Source: Sesamum alatum (taxonomy: Eukaryota; Streptophyta; Magnoliopsida; Lamiales; Pedaliaceae). Taken from it: a stretch of DNA of 64,000 nt. Numbering within the stretch: position 1 is the first letter of the stretch; each line of letters opens with the position of its first letter. Shown one piece after another: positions 23,898 through 35,900 of this stretch. Position numbers and translations under genes: made by a program. The notes beneath the pieces are model-generated. The model was not told where the DNA came from and did not search any database. It was given only the letters and a program-made list of their open reading frames with translations. Location of the stretch: positions 20,923,188 through 20,987,187 of the forward strand of contig JACGWO010000012.1 in assembly GCA_034509735.1 (NCBI GenBank). Reading direction: 5' to 3'.

Positions 23898-25583
23898 TGT
23901 TGGAATAGGTGACCAAAAAGCTAATTGAATTGACGGTTTTTTGAACTACAACAATCTTTATTAAAAGTAATATTGTCTTGATGAATATGGTAAGTGTTCT
24001 TCATCGGATATATCTGCTATGCTTACCCATTACGTTAAACGGTGCTTTAACATCACAACAGATGCCCACAGACCAATTGAACAACCTATGCAGTTGGGTC
24101 GCGCATTGAATGTCGGATATGAAACCAACTGATGAGGGTTGGGTCTGAAAAGTTTCAAGTCGAGGACCTCAAGATTGGCATCGAGAGTCCTGTGGAGACT
24201 TGCACTAATGGTCGTATTCATTGGATGAGTGCCGCGTTTCATCGGCGACAGACGTGGGACGTCTATATGATCTTAATAGGTTGGTCGACTGGAAGTCGAG
24301 CTGACTGAACTAACTCGTGGGGAATCATCATATGAAAGCTTGGAGGTTTGGTCGGTGTGACTCGAATTATCCGGCTCCGATAGTACGCGAGTAGTCATGT
24401 GCACACAATAGTTGTATCTTGGATCTAGCAAGATGTGATCATGTCACGGACATATTTATTATAAGCCTTGTCCAATGCAGTCAGAATGTGTAGCGAGGAT
24501 GGTGGGTTTCAGGAAGAAGATCCGTCCCCTATCAGTATATGACGGCGGTATATGCACTCGGAGGTGCATTCATGCTTTCTAAATTTGTGGTCACAGTGAT
24601 TGGTTGAATAAGAAATGGTTTCCTATGTTGAAGCAATGAAGCGAACACAATTTTGAGTACTAAGCATAGATGCCTAATTTAGGATGGGCACCGACACCTA
24701 ATTCCATATCCTAGACTAAGGCCCAGAGATAATAAATGAAAGGACCGTACCCGTATAGAAATCGGGAGCCTAAATGTTCATGCTGACATTCACCTAGTCT
24801 CTATTGCTATGGATCGTTGCTAGACAGCCACCCATGGTAAAGGGCTTGTGTCCCAAGTCTAGCTGAGGGTGAGCCTAAATAGTCACACACAAATCACTGA
24901 GGAGGTGGACGAATTAATTTGGAATTAATTCCGAAAGATGGAAATTAATTTAATTGGATTAAATAATTTTTGGGAAAGTGTAAATAATTGGATTATTTAT
25001 ACGTGGGATCGTCCATTAGATAGATGATCCAGTATTGTATTGGACTTGCTCTAATTAAATAAAGTGGATTTATTTATTAAGAGTATTTGGGTTTAAGTCT
25101 TTAATTACATTAAAAGACTTTGGGCATAATTTGTTTGGGCCTTGAATTAAATTGGATTAAATTCGTTTGATTTATTGGGCTTATTCTAATTGAAATAAAA
25201 CAAGTCCGATATATTAAATTATGGCCCAAGAGGCAAGTTGACTTCCACTTTTGGGAAGAATTGGATTCTTCCTATAATTAGACATGGCCGATTTTAGCTT
25301 TTTGGAAGAGCATAAAATTGGCTAAGATTTCTTTTGAAAGAGGACTTGTTCCTTTTGGAAAGAACAAATCAACCTCAATCAAGGTTTCCTCAATTGGTAT
25401 GATTTGATCATACCTTGTGAGTAGGTGCTTGGTTGATGATTGATTGAAAATGTATCTAAACATGTCTAGGATGTATCTAGACACATTCCATTAGTCTCAT
25501 TAATTATGTATATATATGTTATACATAATTCATCCAAAAGTAGAGAATTCTCCTTATCATTTTCTAGCAATAAAACACACTTG

Positions 25584-25637
<54 letters not shown>

Positions 25638-25886
25638 CCCTTCTCCATCCATTTGTCTCTTCATTGATTTAGGATCAATTGAAGAACTTGAGAAGATCAC
25701 AAGAATACAATAATCAATAGTGCGATCTTTTTCTTCCAACGTTTAATCTTCTTTAGCAAGAGGATTAAATGTACTCCCGATGTGGTGTCTTCAACTGGTG
25801 GTCTAGGATCGGTCCAGAGCATATGTGTCTCGTTGATAGTTAATCTACTAAACAGAGCACGTGTACACCAGATGTATATATTAACA
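23898..25886 (+). mobile_element. LTR-like unit, plus orientation
   Basis: The unit starts TGTTGGAATAGGTGACC and may end near ATTAACA (TG...CA form). It is homologous, in opposite orientation, to 25996-28281: the starts TGTTGGAATAGGTGACC and TGTTAGAATATGTGACC correspond, as do the internal blocks CCACCCATGG, CAAGTCTAGCTGAG and CACACACAAATC. It has no coding capacity. Flanking 5-mers (GTTGG and CTCGT) do not match, so the right border is uncertain or the unit is rearranged. It includes a (TC)22 microsatellite at 25591-25634. Confidence 0.55.
25591..25634. repeat. (TC)22 microsatellite
   Basis: This is an uninterrupted TC dinucleotide run of 44 bp inside the plus-oriented LTR-like unit. The matching place in the opposite copy (about 26491-26514) is a poly(A) run next to GAGAGCAA, so the microsatellites have changed since the copies separated. 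Confidence 0.95.
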
Positions 25887-25995
25887 CTCGTCACATCATC
25901 AGATAGTCAGATAAATTAGTAATAAACTCGAAATAAGAAATTGAGCTAGTTACAACTGATAGAATCCTGAATATGCATCAATTACTTGTTGTTGA

Positions 25996-28281
25996 TGTTA
26001 GCTTCGTATAAGTCCCCAAACGTTAAATGCAGCGAAAATTAAAAATTTAATTAGAAAACAATATTATAATTAGCGATCAAATCTCCCGTCTCGTTGCTAT
26101 TACGATGTGGATCTCATGCATAAAAGGATGTCAATTGAATGGATAAGAGAACCAACCTTTCTTGCTCTCCGGTTGATGTTGATTATTTGAACTTTCTTAA
26201 GAATGACCTTACCTTTAACATGGTGGAACGTCAAAACGGAACTGTTTTTCATTGTTGTTCACGGTAGGAACAAGTGTCTTCCCTCTAAAGCTAGTCCACA
26301 CCACCTATGATGGAATCACCCTCAAACCTATGTTAGTAGGTATTGGAGGATTAAGGTAAATCAACTATTGATCTATGGAGAAATCAAGATAATTCTTCTC
26401 CTTTGGAGATGAGGAATGAACATAGGAACAGGGCTAAAGTGAAAGCTAGACTTTCTAGCTTTGAAGGAGAGAAAGTCTGAAATCTAGAGAGCAAAAAAAA
26501 AAAAAAAAAAAAAAGAGCAAGAGTTTTTGTATCTTTGTATGTAACGTAGTCTTTAAATCTCTTGTCTTCTACCCTTTTTTATAGGCAATTCATTGCACTA
26601 GATACAATGAATGTAGACAATCCCTTTTGTCTTGCTCTTAGATAACACTTGTCTTCTTCATAGACAAGTTTTAACATGACTTATCTTTTCTCATTTTACA
26701 CTTGTCTTCTTTATAGACAAGCTCTAACATGACCCATATTTTCTTCTTTATCTAATGATGAAAACAAGTTATGCTATATTCAATGAATCTTGTCTTGTGG
26801 CCTTTGGGGCTTTGGCTAAAGTCTTGAGCTTTATCTTAAGTCTCAATTGGACTAAGTCCAATTTTAATTAATTTTCAACTAATTATTTAGCCCATGATAT
26901 ATAATTTTTTAATTAAATCTAAGTCCAAATCAATTAATCCAATTCATTAATTTTCAAGCTTGAATAGATTAATCTTAATTAACCTATCACAAGTCTTACT
27001 TAATCAAATTAATGCTTGTAAATTTAGACTCCAAATTAAATAATCATATTATTTAATACTCACGTGAATTGATTTCATAAATCATTTCAATCAATTAATT
27101 TAACTCCTTAAATTAATTGATTTATTCTCCATAATTAATTCTATAAGTTAATTCCAATAATTCCATCATGGATTTGTGTGTGGCCCTTTAGGTTCACTAC
27201 TCAGCTAGACTTGGGCTTGTATCATATACGAAATTTAATTAGCAACTTACTTGCATTAGATTAATTAGATTTTATCGTAATTAATCATCCTCAATTAACT
27301 CCTTAATTAGAGGGTACCCGTCACCATGGGTGGCCATCTAGCAATGGTCCATGACACTAGAGAATAGGTGAATTATTGTGTGAACTTGTGAGCTACGCGT
27401 ACCATGCAGATACGGTCCCTCCGCTACCAACTTTCCGATCAAAGTCTAGGGCATGAAATTAGTTACCGGTTCCCATTATTGGGTTTGATGTCTATGTATC
27501 AACCGTACAAGTTATGCTTCCAATTTATCAATATCGGAAAAATCCTTTCTCCTATTTGATCAACAACCATGGCCATGACCTTCAAGGAACGCATATTGTA
27601 AAGCACATAGGAGGTTCGTTATCATCTCATGATAAGTAGCAGATCCTATATTAGAACTCACCAACCTTCATGCATGCCTCAACTATGTTTGAAACATGAC
27701 CGTATAGTAATCCAAGATGAAACCTAAGACCACGTTGGACATGATCAAGTCATAGCCGTCCTATGCACAAGGTTATTGTAGAACCTCAAGTCCAATGACT
27801 AGTTAGTGCACCATCGTAGCCTAGGAGTTCTAGTCATACCGACCATGCCATATAGGGCTTCCATATGACAACTCATGCGAGTCAATTCAGTGAACTTGAC
27901 AACTCCTTATCAAACACCCACTAAAGTGCACAGACGCCATACGTCTCTGTCTATGGAACTCAACATTCCTCATATGAACGCATCACTTAGTGTAAGTTTT
28001 TAAGGAATGGTACATGCCCTGTCTCGACTGATTCATCGACTTGGAATATTTTAGATCAAACCATAGAGGTTGGTTTCATGGTCGCCATCATACACGCGAG
28101 CCAACCCCGTAGCATAATTGATTTAAGGGCTTCAACCAAATGCTCATATAAATATAATGTTCAAAGCATATGATGAAGATGGCCAAAGAACATTTCTTAA
28201 ATTAACATGTTATTGAAAAAGATCGTTTAGAATAATTTACAAATAGCCAATTAATTAGCTTGATGGTCACATATTCTAACA
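25996..28281 (-). mobile_element. Solo LTR-like unit, minus orientation (2.29 kb)
   Basis: Read on the minus strand it starts TGTTAGAATATGTGACCATC and ends ...GAAGCTAACA. These are TG/CA termini of an LTR, flanked by GTTGA (25991-25995) and GTTGT (28282-28286), a 4-of-5 match to a 5-bp target duplication. The near-terminal CGCTGC motif resembles Copia-type LTR ends. No gag or pol sequence lies on either side, which fits a solo LTR left by recombination. Confidence 0.6.
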
Positions 28282-28933
28282 GTTGTGGCATCACTCATTC
28301 TTGCTCGGTAGAATGTGATTGACGTGGCGTACAATTAAACTAACCTGCTCTCATTATAGCAAACTAGCCCTGTAATCATGACATGCGTGGATCAAGTCCA
28401 ATAATTTTATAGTTTTTTTCTATCTTCTCCTACTAGATATGGTAAGAAAGGTAACTTGATTTTTTTACCTTTACACACTTTCGAGCATATTTAGTATTTT
28501 CTCTGCATTTTTTTTTCACTCTAAGCTAGTTTTAGGCACATTTAACCCATTTTCCTTAGATCCTATACGGTATCTTTACTGCTTTAAGCATCGAAGTATT
28601 TACATACTTTTTGTAAATTAGTCCCCTAACTCATCCTAGGATCGCCAAATAGATTCCTCCGACATTTTATGATGCTAGACTCCGATATGCATCAATTTGT
28701 TTGTTTGGGCATATATAGAGAAAATTTATATGTTTTACAACTACTTTTAATTTTACAAATAAAAATGAATAATTACTAATAAATTAAGTACAAAATTCAA
28801 TTATGTTAATTCTTAATTTTGACAGAACGTGAGACTATTTAGAAAATTCTTAAAGCACGTAATTATTTGCTAAATCGATCTATCATATTGGAAGTTTTTC
28901 ATTTTGGTTCTAATTGTAATATAATAAGCAAAA

Positions 28934-29476
28934 GGGATAATTACACCCCCTCTCCTAAGATTTAATATAATTATATGTAGATCCCCTGTGGTTTAAAAAA
29001 TTACATTTAGTATCCCTGGGGTTTGTTTCTGCCTAACAAATAGATCTCTATATCAGTCAAAATTCACCGAATATGTTGATATTAGCAAAAACACTGAATG
29101 AAAGTCGCATTTACCATCTATTAACTTATTACTGACTTATTATAGGTCAAACAAATATTTTTATAACCAAACTATCCCTATATATCTTTATACGTTGATG
29201 CATGTGAGGATGTATATGTCAACTGTTATAAGGGTAGTTTAGCCATAAAAGATTCGATTGGCCTGCACTAAGTCATTAATAAGTCAATCGATGGTAAATA
29301 TCGATTTTCATTTAGTTTTTTTGTTAATATCAACAAATTCGATAAATTTTGATTAACGGAGGAACCTACTTATTAGATAATAGCAAACGTCGAGGATACT
29401 AAATATAATTTTTCAAATTATAATTTTTTTTTATATAATTAGACCAAACCTCAGGGGAATATGGTGTAATTATCCC
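28934..29476. mobile_element. 543-bp Mutator-type foldback MITE
   Basis: The element starts GGGATAATTACACC and ends with the exact inverse GGTGTAATTATCCC. A perfect 9-bp duplication TAAGCAAAA flanks it (28925-28933 and 29477-29485). Inverted similarity extends far inward, with the CCCCTGTGGTTT-type and CCCTGGGGTTT blocks on the left mirrored by AAACCTCAGGGG on the right. The 9-bp duplication and long inverted repeats point to a MULE-mobilised MITE. It is non-coding. It lies about 500 bp upstream of the coatomer gene start. Confidence 0.88.
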
Positions 29477-29485
29477 TAAGCAAAA

Positions 29486-29973
29486 TGACACCAAATACAA
29501 TATTGGGGGAGTGGGGAGGCAAACTTCACTCATTTTTTTTTTTAAGTTGACTCAAGTCAAACTCATCGATGACATGCTAAATCCAAATCTACACCGTCCA
29601 TCACATTGGTCAAACTCATCTACGTCCAAAACCGCAAAGATGACGATTCCGTTGACCTGAAATCCTCGCACCAGATTTGCTTCACTCAAAAGCATCGTTT
29701 AACGATAAAAAACAAAACTAATTTCCCAAAATACTAAATAAATAAATAGACAGTGAAATAATCTTCGTCTCTGTCATGAATTTCTACACTCTCGCTGGTA
29801 TATGAGTGCAAAAACCTCTTCTTTTCTCTCTCTAAATTTTGCAAATAACACGCGCACTTTCTCTCTCTTGATCTCGTCGTTCGAGTGTGTGTTTCTGGAC
29901 TCCCCTCACTCTTTTGTAGATCTCACACTCGGATCTCTAGGGTTTCCCTGTTGTAAACACCGAATCTGTTAAG
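29486..29973 (+). promoter_or_regulatory. Presumed promoter and 5' UTR of the coatomer beta-prime gene
   Basis: The stretch between the foldback MITE and the start codon becomes rich in CT repeats (TTCTCTCTCT) at about 29820-29870, which is common in plant 5' UTRs. I cannot assign a transcription start or a definite TATA box. Confidence 0.4.
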
Positions 29974-32900
29974 ATGGTGAGTTTGTTTGTGTCTGTTGGT
30001 GTTTCGTTGATTTGGCATTTGCTGTTCCCTGTTAGATCTGAAATCTGGTTCGAATTGGTGTGACTTGCGTGTTTGGGGATTGGTTTTTGTGGAATTTTGA
30101 GGGTGATATTTCTTATTTGTTTTGATTTGATGACGTTGTTTGAGATCTGGAGGTGCTGTTATTGTTTACTGACTCAAGTGTTTTGGTTGTTTGTCTTGGG
30201 TTTTGAATTGTGGTGCAGCCGCTTAGACTAGAAATCAAGGTACTGAAATCATTTCAATTCAGATTTTCAGTTTGGGATTTTTCCTTGTGTGGTGTGTGTG
30301 AGTGAGGGAGTGATTATTGGGTGCTGACAATTTATTTATTGCATCAGAGGAAACTTGCGCAACGATCAGAAAGAGTAAAATCTGTGGATCTACACCCAAC
30401 AGAGCCATGGTATGTTCTTTTGCAATCAGTTGCCGTTTGATGACTGTATCTGGTATCTTATGTCTAGCAATGCCGAAATGATTCCTGGTCCAAAATTCAA
30501 AGTTATTTTGTGGAAGAAAAACTCTTTGTTTGTTGCTGTTGTCTCTTACAATTAATCATTTTCATTTCGGAGTTGTGAATTCAAGAGACCAGGAGTTTAT
30601 GTTCGTTGCAATCTAGGACTCATCCAGTTTGAGTTTGATATATTTACTTCTAGTCTTCTTCTAATCCTATATTACTAGAATTTCTGTTCCTTGGTTGGGG
30701 TTTTCGCGTATGTCCTGGATGGGTGATATGCCTCACTTTGGTAATATATGGGACCATGGGCACAGATTTCTGTTTTCTGTTTTCTTCAGTTGATTATAGA
30801 AAAGGTGTGATATACCATATTGCGTTGTGCTTTCACAGGATATTGGCAAGTTTGTATTCAGGCACACTTTGCATTTGGAACTATCAGACTCAGGTATGCA
30901 AAATGCAGCTGACATGATTATTTCTATCATCATGGAGCATTGTTATGTTGATACATTCATGATACACGATTAGCTGATTGATCAAGTAGGATTGTGTGGG
31001 TAACTTAGTAAACTAGAGTAGATTAAGCTCTGAGGTGCTAAACTACTAGTCTAATCGCATGACTATCTCATCGAATCGAGTGAATTTATTCTTGCAACAT
31101 ATATTCCTTATTAATGAGCTGAGTTTATTGTCGTGATCTAGTATTTCTAAATCCTGTTAATTATTGTGGCTTTCGTCTTTGTTAGCACCTACATCACCGG
31201 CACACTATAGCTGCCCTATGTTGTGTGCACATGATATTGCAAACAGATAGTTGTATTAGTCATTTTTCTGAACCTAAGCCCATTCCTTATTGTTTTTGTG
31301 TGTGTTTGTGGGAGGATTATTATGATGGATCTCAGGGTTCAACCAGAAACTAAATAATCTACTAATTTGCAACATTAACAGACTAGTTTCTCTAATAACC
31401 AAGTAAATATTGAAAATGATGTTTATGTCCCTTCTCTATATTTTGATGTCAGAGCTGTTCATTGTAACAATTTTTTATCAATTGATAAGAGGTGAAGTTT
31501 TTGTGCATTTTTGTAGCTAGCTAGTCCGATATCTTTGTCTCTTGTGTATTTTCTATGAATTGCATTTTGAAACTTGATTTTGCTGCAGGCAATGGTTAAA
31601 TCTTTTGAGGTTACGGAACTACCAGGTGCACATTTAGAATCATATTTTATTTCTTTGATTGGTGAAGAAATGCCTCCGAGAAACTCTTATTTTGAATAGG
31701 AGCATGCTTATACCGATCTATACAATTCAATCTTGCAGTTAGGTCCGCAAAGTTTATAGCACGAAAGCAGTGGGTTGTTGCTGGTGCTGATGACATGTTC
31801 ATTCGCGTGTACAATTACAATACAATGGATAAGGTCAAAGTATTTGAGGCCCATACAGATTATATTAGGTGTGTGGCTGTTCATCCCACTCTTCCCTATG
31901 TGCTGTCATCCTCTGATGACATGCTAATAAAGCTCTGGGACTGGGAGAAGGGTTGGTCATGCATTCAAATATTTGAGGGCCATTCCCATTATGTGATGCA
32001 AGTGACTTTTAATCCAAAAGACACCAATACTTTTGCCAGTGCGTCTCTTGATCGCTCTATTAAGGTAAAAATATAATCGTTCATTGGTTAATTTTTACTA
32101 GGATTTTTGGTTAACTTGACGGGGAATTATAAGCTCGTAAAGTCGCTTTTGTAGATTTGGAATCTTAGCACACCTGACCCGAACTTTACACTGGATGCAC
32201 ACCTCAAAGGAGTCAATTGTGTAGATTATTTCACTGGTGGTGATAAACCTTATTTAATCACTGGCTCTGATGATCACACTGCTAAGGTTTGTGAGGTTAC
32301 CCTTTGTCCTTCTGGCGAGTTGAGTTCCTATGAGCAAAATATAAATATCTTTTGAACTTGCAAACAGGTCTGGGATTACCAGACAAAGAGCTGTATCCAG
32401 ACATTAGAAGGCCACACACACAATGTTTCTGCAGTTTGCTTCCATCCTGAACTTCCCATTATAATAACAGGTTCTGAGGATGGTACAGTCCGCATTTGGC
32501 ATTCCACCACTTATAGGTGAGTTTTCTGATGCTAGATGGCTTAATACATGGATTAGTTTTACCTGACATAAACTGTCACTTGTTTCATTGAGGGTCCAAA
32601 CCTTATTGCTTATACCACATCACCGAAACTTTCTAACTTTTCAAGTCTGACGATTCTCATTCTTAATAATCATCTTTTAAGTCTTTATGGGGGATGTTTA
32701 TTTAGCAGGAATTGACTTATCGAGTCACGAGTCTGCATTTTTCTATTTTTAGATTTACCTCAAGAAGTTGGCGTTATTTCTTTATATAATTATATTGAAC
32801 TGTGTGATATCTTGGATTGATTAAATGTAATTCCTTTTCTATCATTTCTTATTGACATTGAATAGCATAGAACTTAGCACTTCACAGTTTATAAGCTGCC

Positions 32901-35900
32901 TGCTTCTTAGCGATATATATATATATACACATAACCCTTCCTTCTTACCACTTTAATTATAGCTTGTTTCTCTTTTTTGGTGTTTTTATATTATGTGCCC
33001 TGCAATAGAATTTATTTCTATTGGTTTCTAACATAATATCTCTCGTCGTTTGTGAAATCTTGCAGACTTGAAAACACATTGAATTATGGTCTTGAAAGAG
33101 TTTGGGCAGTTGGCTACATGAAAGGTTCGAGAAGGTAAGGCCTTGTTTGGTTTTGTTTTCATTCTCAGTTTCAATTTTCAGTATTTTCAAGTGAAATTTT
33201 TTTTGCATTGGATTTTGTGTGGGAAATGGAAATATGGTTTGGATAGAATATTGTTGTTTTGTTTTACTAAAAGAAGTGATAAAATGAAAATGTGTTTGGA
33301 TTAAAATGTTTGGTGACAGTTCGTTTGTACGAAAAGATGTGATAGATGGAAAAAAGACTTGATGTTTTGTGATAGTTTTTTGTAGGAAGACGTGATAAGG
33401 TGATAGAATGGACTTCTTGGAATTTATGGTCCAGTCCCATCAAAAAAAGGGCCCAACCAAACATGATCTCACAATTTGAAATAATATAAAACCGGATATG
33501 GGCCTTTGAAAATGAAACCAAATTAAGCCTATGTTTGGTTGCAGTTTATTGGATGAGCTGGTTTGGGATTGTTTATCTATTTGAGGTTTGAGTTTGCAAG
33601 CTGGCTGTATAGGGTTCTGAAATCCTAAGTTCCACCTTGTCCAAATAGTTAAATTTAAATTTGTACTAGTTTCGGAGAAAGTATCCGTGAGTAAAGTCTG
33701 AAGTTAACTCTTAAAATACCATTGTAAAAAAAAGCTGGTTTTAGGCTGGGTATAGGTTTTATTCAAGGGAGCATAGCTGCTTGAGGCTAATAGTATTTGG
33801 AATTGCTGAGAATTGATTATTTGGGGTTTCTCTTTATTTGGAGACAGTACCTAATTGGACCGATTCAATGCTCAGGGTTGTAATCGGTTATGATGAAGGA
33901 ACCATCATGGTAAAGCTTGGTCGGGAGGTGCCTGTTGCTAGTATGGACAACAGTGGGAAAATCATTTGGGCCAAGCATAACGAGATACAGACTGTTAACA
34001 TCAAGAGTGTTGGAGCAGATTATGAGGTATGGTTTTGCTTAAATTTAATAAAAAATTTGCAAAGCCAATTGGTCCTCTGACCTTAATTTTTTATCAGGTT
34101 GCTGATGGGGAGAGATTGCCTTTGGCAGTTAAGGAATTGGGAACCTGCGACCTTTACCCACAGGTTATTTTTCCTTCTTTTATACGAGACATGTTGCATC
34201 AAGTTGTTAGGGTTTATGGAATCCATGTCTCTCAACATGATTTCTATTTAGACAAAGTCCATGCATGCATGGACCTCATTAGTCATTGCATGGGCATTTT
34301 ACTGCTTTGTCCACTTTTTTCCTGGTTGATTTTATGCTAGAATTGGTCTAGATTATCTATGCTTACTGTTGTTTGCTTTATGTCATTTAAGATGAATGTC
34401 CTTACTTTTTATAAGCTTTGAATTGTTCGTCATTTGATAGCTGATAGTGACACATTAAAGTCCTTGCTCTATTTGACAATACACTTTTTTATCGCCCATA
34501 TAGCCATCTTGGTCTAGGAGTGGAGCTATATCTGTCTAATGGGCCTGCACATGTGGAATTGCTACACCATCCTAGAATTGCTTACTTGAAATACTTCTAA
34601 GAGAGTTTTCCTGTTTTCTTTTATTTATGTGGCTATTTAAAAGGCATTTAACAAAGTTGTTCGTAAATATGCAAAAGTTCTTAAAAGCATAACTGCTAAG
34701 ATGTCATCTGATAAATTGGTCGCTGAGGGGCGTGCAAAGCTTCGAGAGGTTGTCCCACCTGAAGATTTTCATCCAAGTTCTTTTGCTATATCTCTGCTTA
34801 ATTATTTGGTGCTTTCCTTACGATTAGATAATTCTTAGTTCTCAAGGAAAACAGACAATATATTTGTTCCGTCTTTAATGCTCAATTTTTTAACATGTAC
34901 TTTGGACATTTGGAGGTAAATGTATCCCGTACATAAACCTTTTGCAAGTTTTTATTTTTTGATCTTAACTTTTGAATTTTTTTAAATCACAGAGCCAAAA
35001 TTCTTATATACTGTGTAAGAGAACAGAAGAAATATTCATAAGCCCTTAGTCTTAAGAATGATGGTTCTCTTCTTTCATCCCCTTTTTTCTGCCTTATGTG
35101 CTTGGAAGATTCTAGAACATATCTTTTTGTTATTGAAGAAATTGGGTTTTTCATCATGTTCAAAGATATAGGGTTAACAAATACGAGAACTTTCTTGCTT
35201 TGACCATCTTGGCACAAGCTTGCATGATTAGTTTCAAATCAGTTTATGCAGTTGTTTACTCTATGTATTAACCATTTTTTTTCTCCTTGCAGAGCTTAAA
35301 GCATAACCCTAATGGTAGGTTCGTTGTTGTATGTGGAGATGGTGAGTACATTATATATACAGCTCTGGCATGGAGAAACAGATCATTTGGCTCAGCCTTG
35401 GAATTTGTTTGGTCGACGGAAGGAGAATATGCTGTTAGAGAAAGTACATCGAAGATTAAGATATTTAGTAAAAATTTCCTGGTTAGTGTTTTTGATTCCT
35501 TTTAACTTTTTTGTCCATCCCTATCGTAGTGTGATGTAAATTTATTCCAGAAGGTATTCTTGGGTTTTTTGGCTCCCTCACTGCCTCTCTCAGTTCTTAG
35601 TCATTTTTGGCATCTGATTTTAGTACTACTACTGTGCATCACCCCCATCCAAGATAATATGGTTGGCGCCCGTGAGATAATAATAAATTCTTAGGTTGTC
35701 TAGTGGGTTAACAGCTAGAATGGTGTTTCTTTCAGGAGAAGAAAAGCATCCGGCCCACATTTTCAGCTGAGCATATTTATGGCGGCACTTTACTTGCAAT
35801 GTGCTCAAATGATTTTATTTGTTTCTATGATTGGGCTGAATGCAGGTTGATACGACGAATTGATGTGAATGTTAAAGTAAGATTATTACTCCTTAAGACA

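Noticed and set aside
25466..25739. Frames with long Arg-Glu or Ser-Leu runs
   Set aside because: They are translations of the (TC)22 microsatellite.
23893..25891. Target duplication for the plus-oriented LTR-like unit
   Set aside because: GTTGG and CTCGT do not match, so its borders are left tentative.
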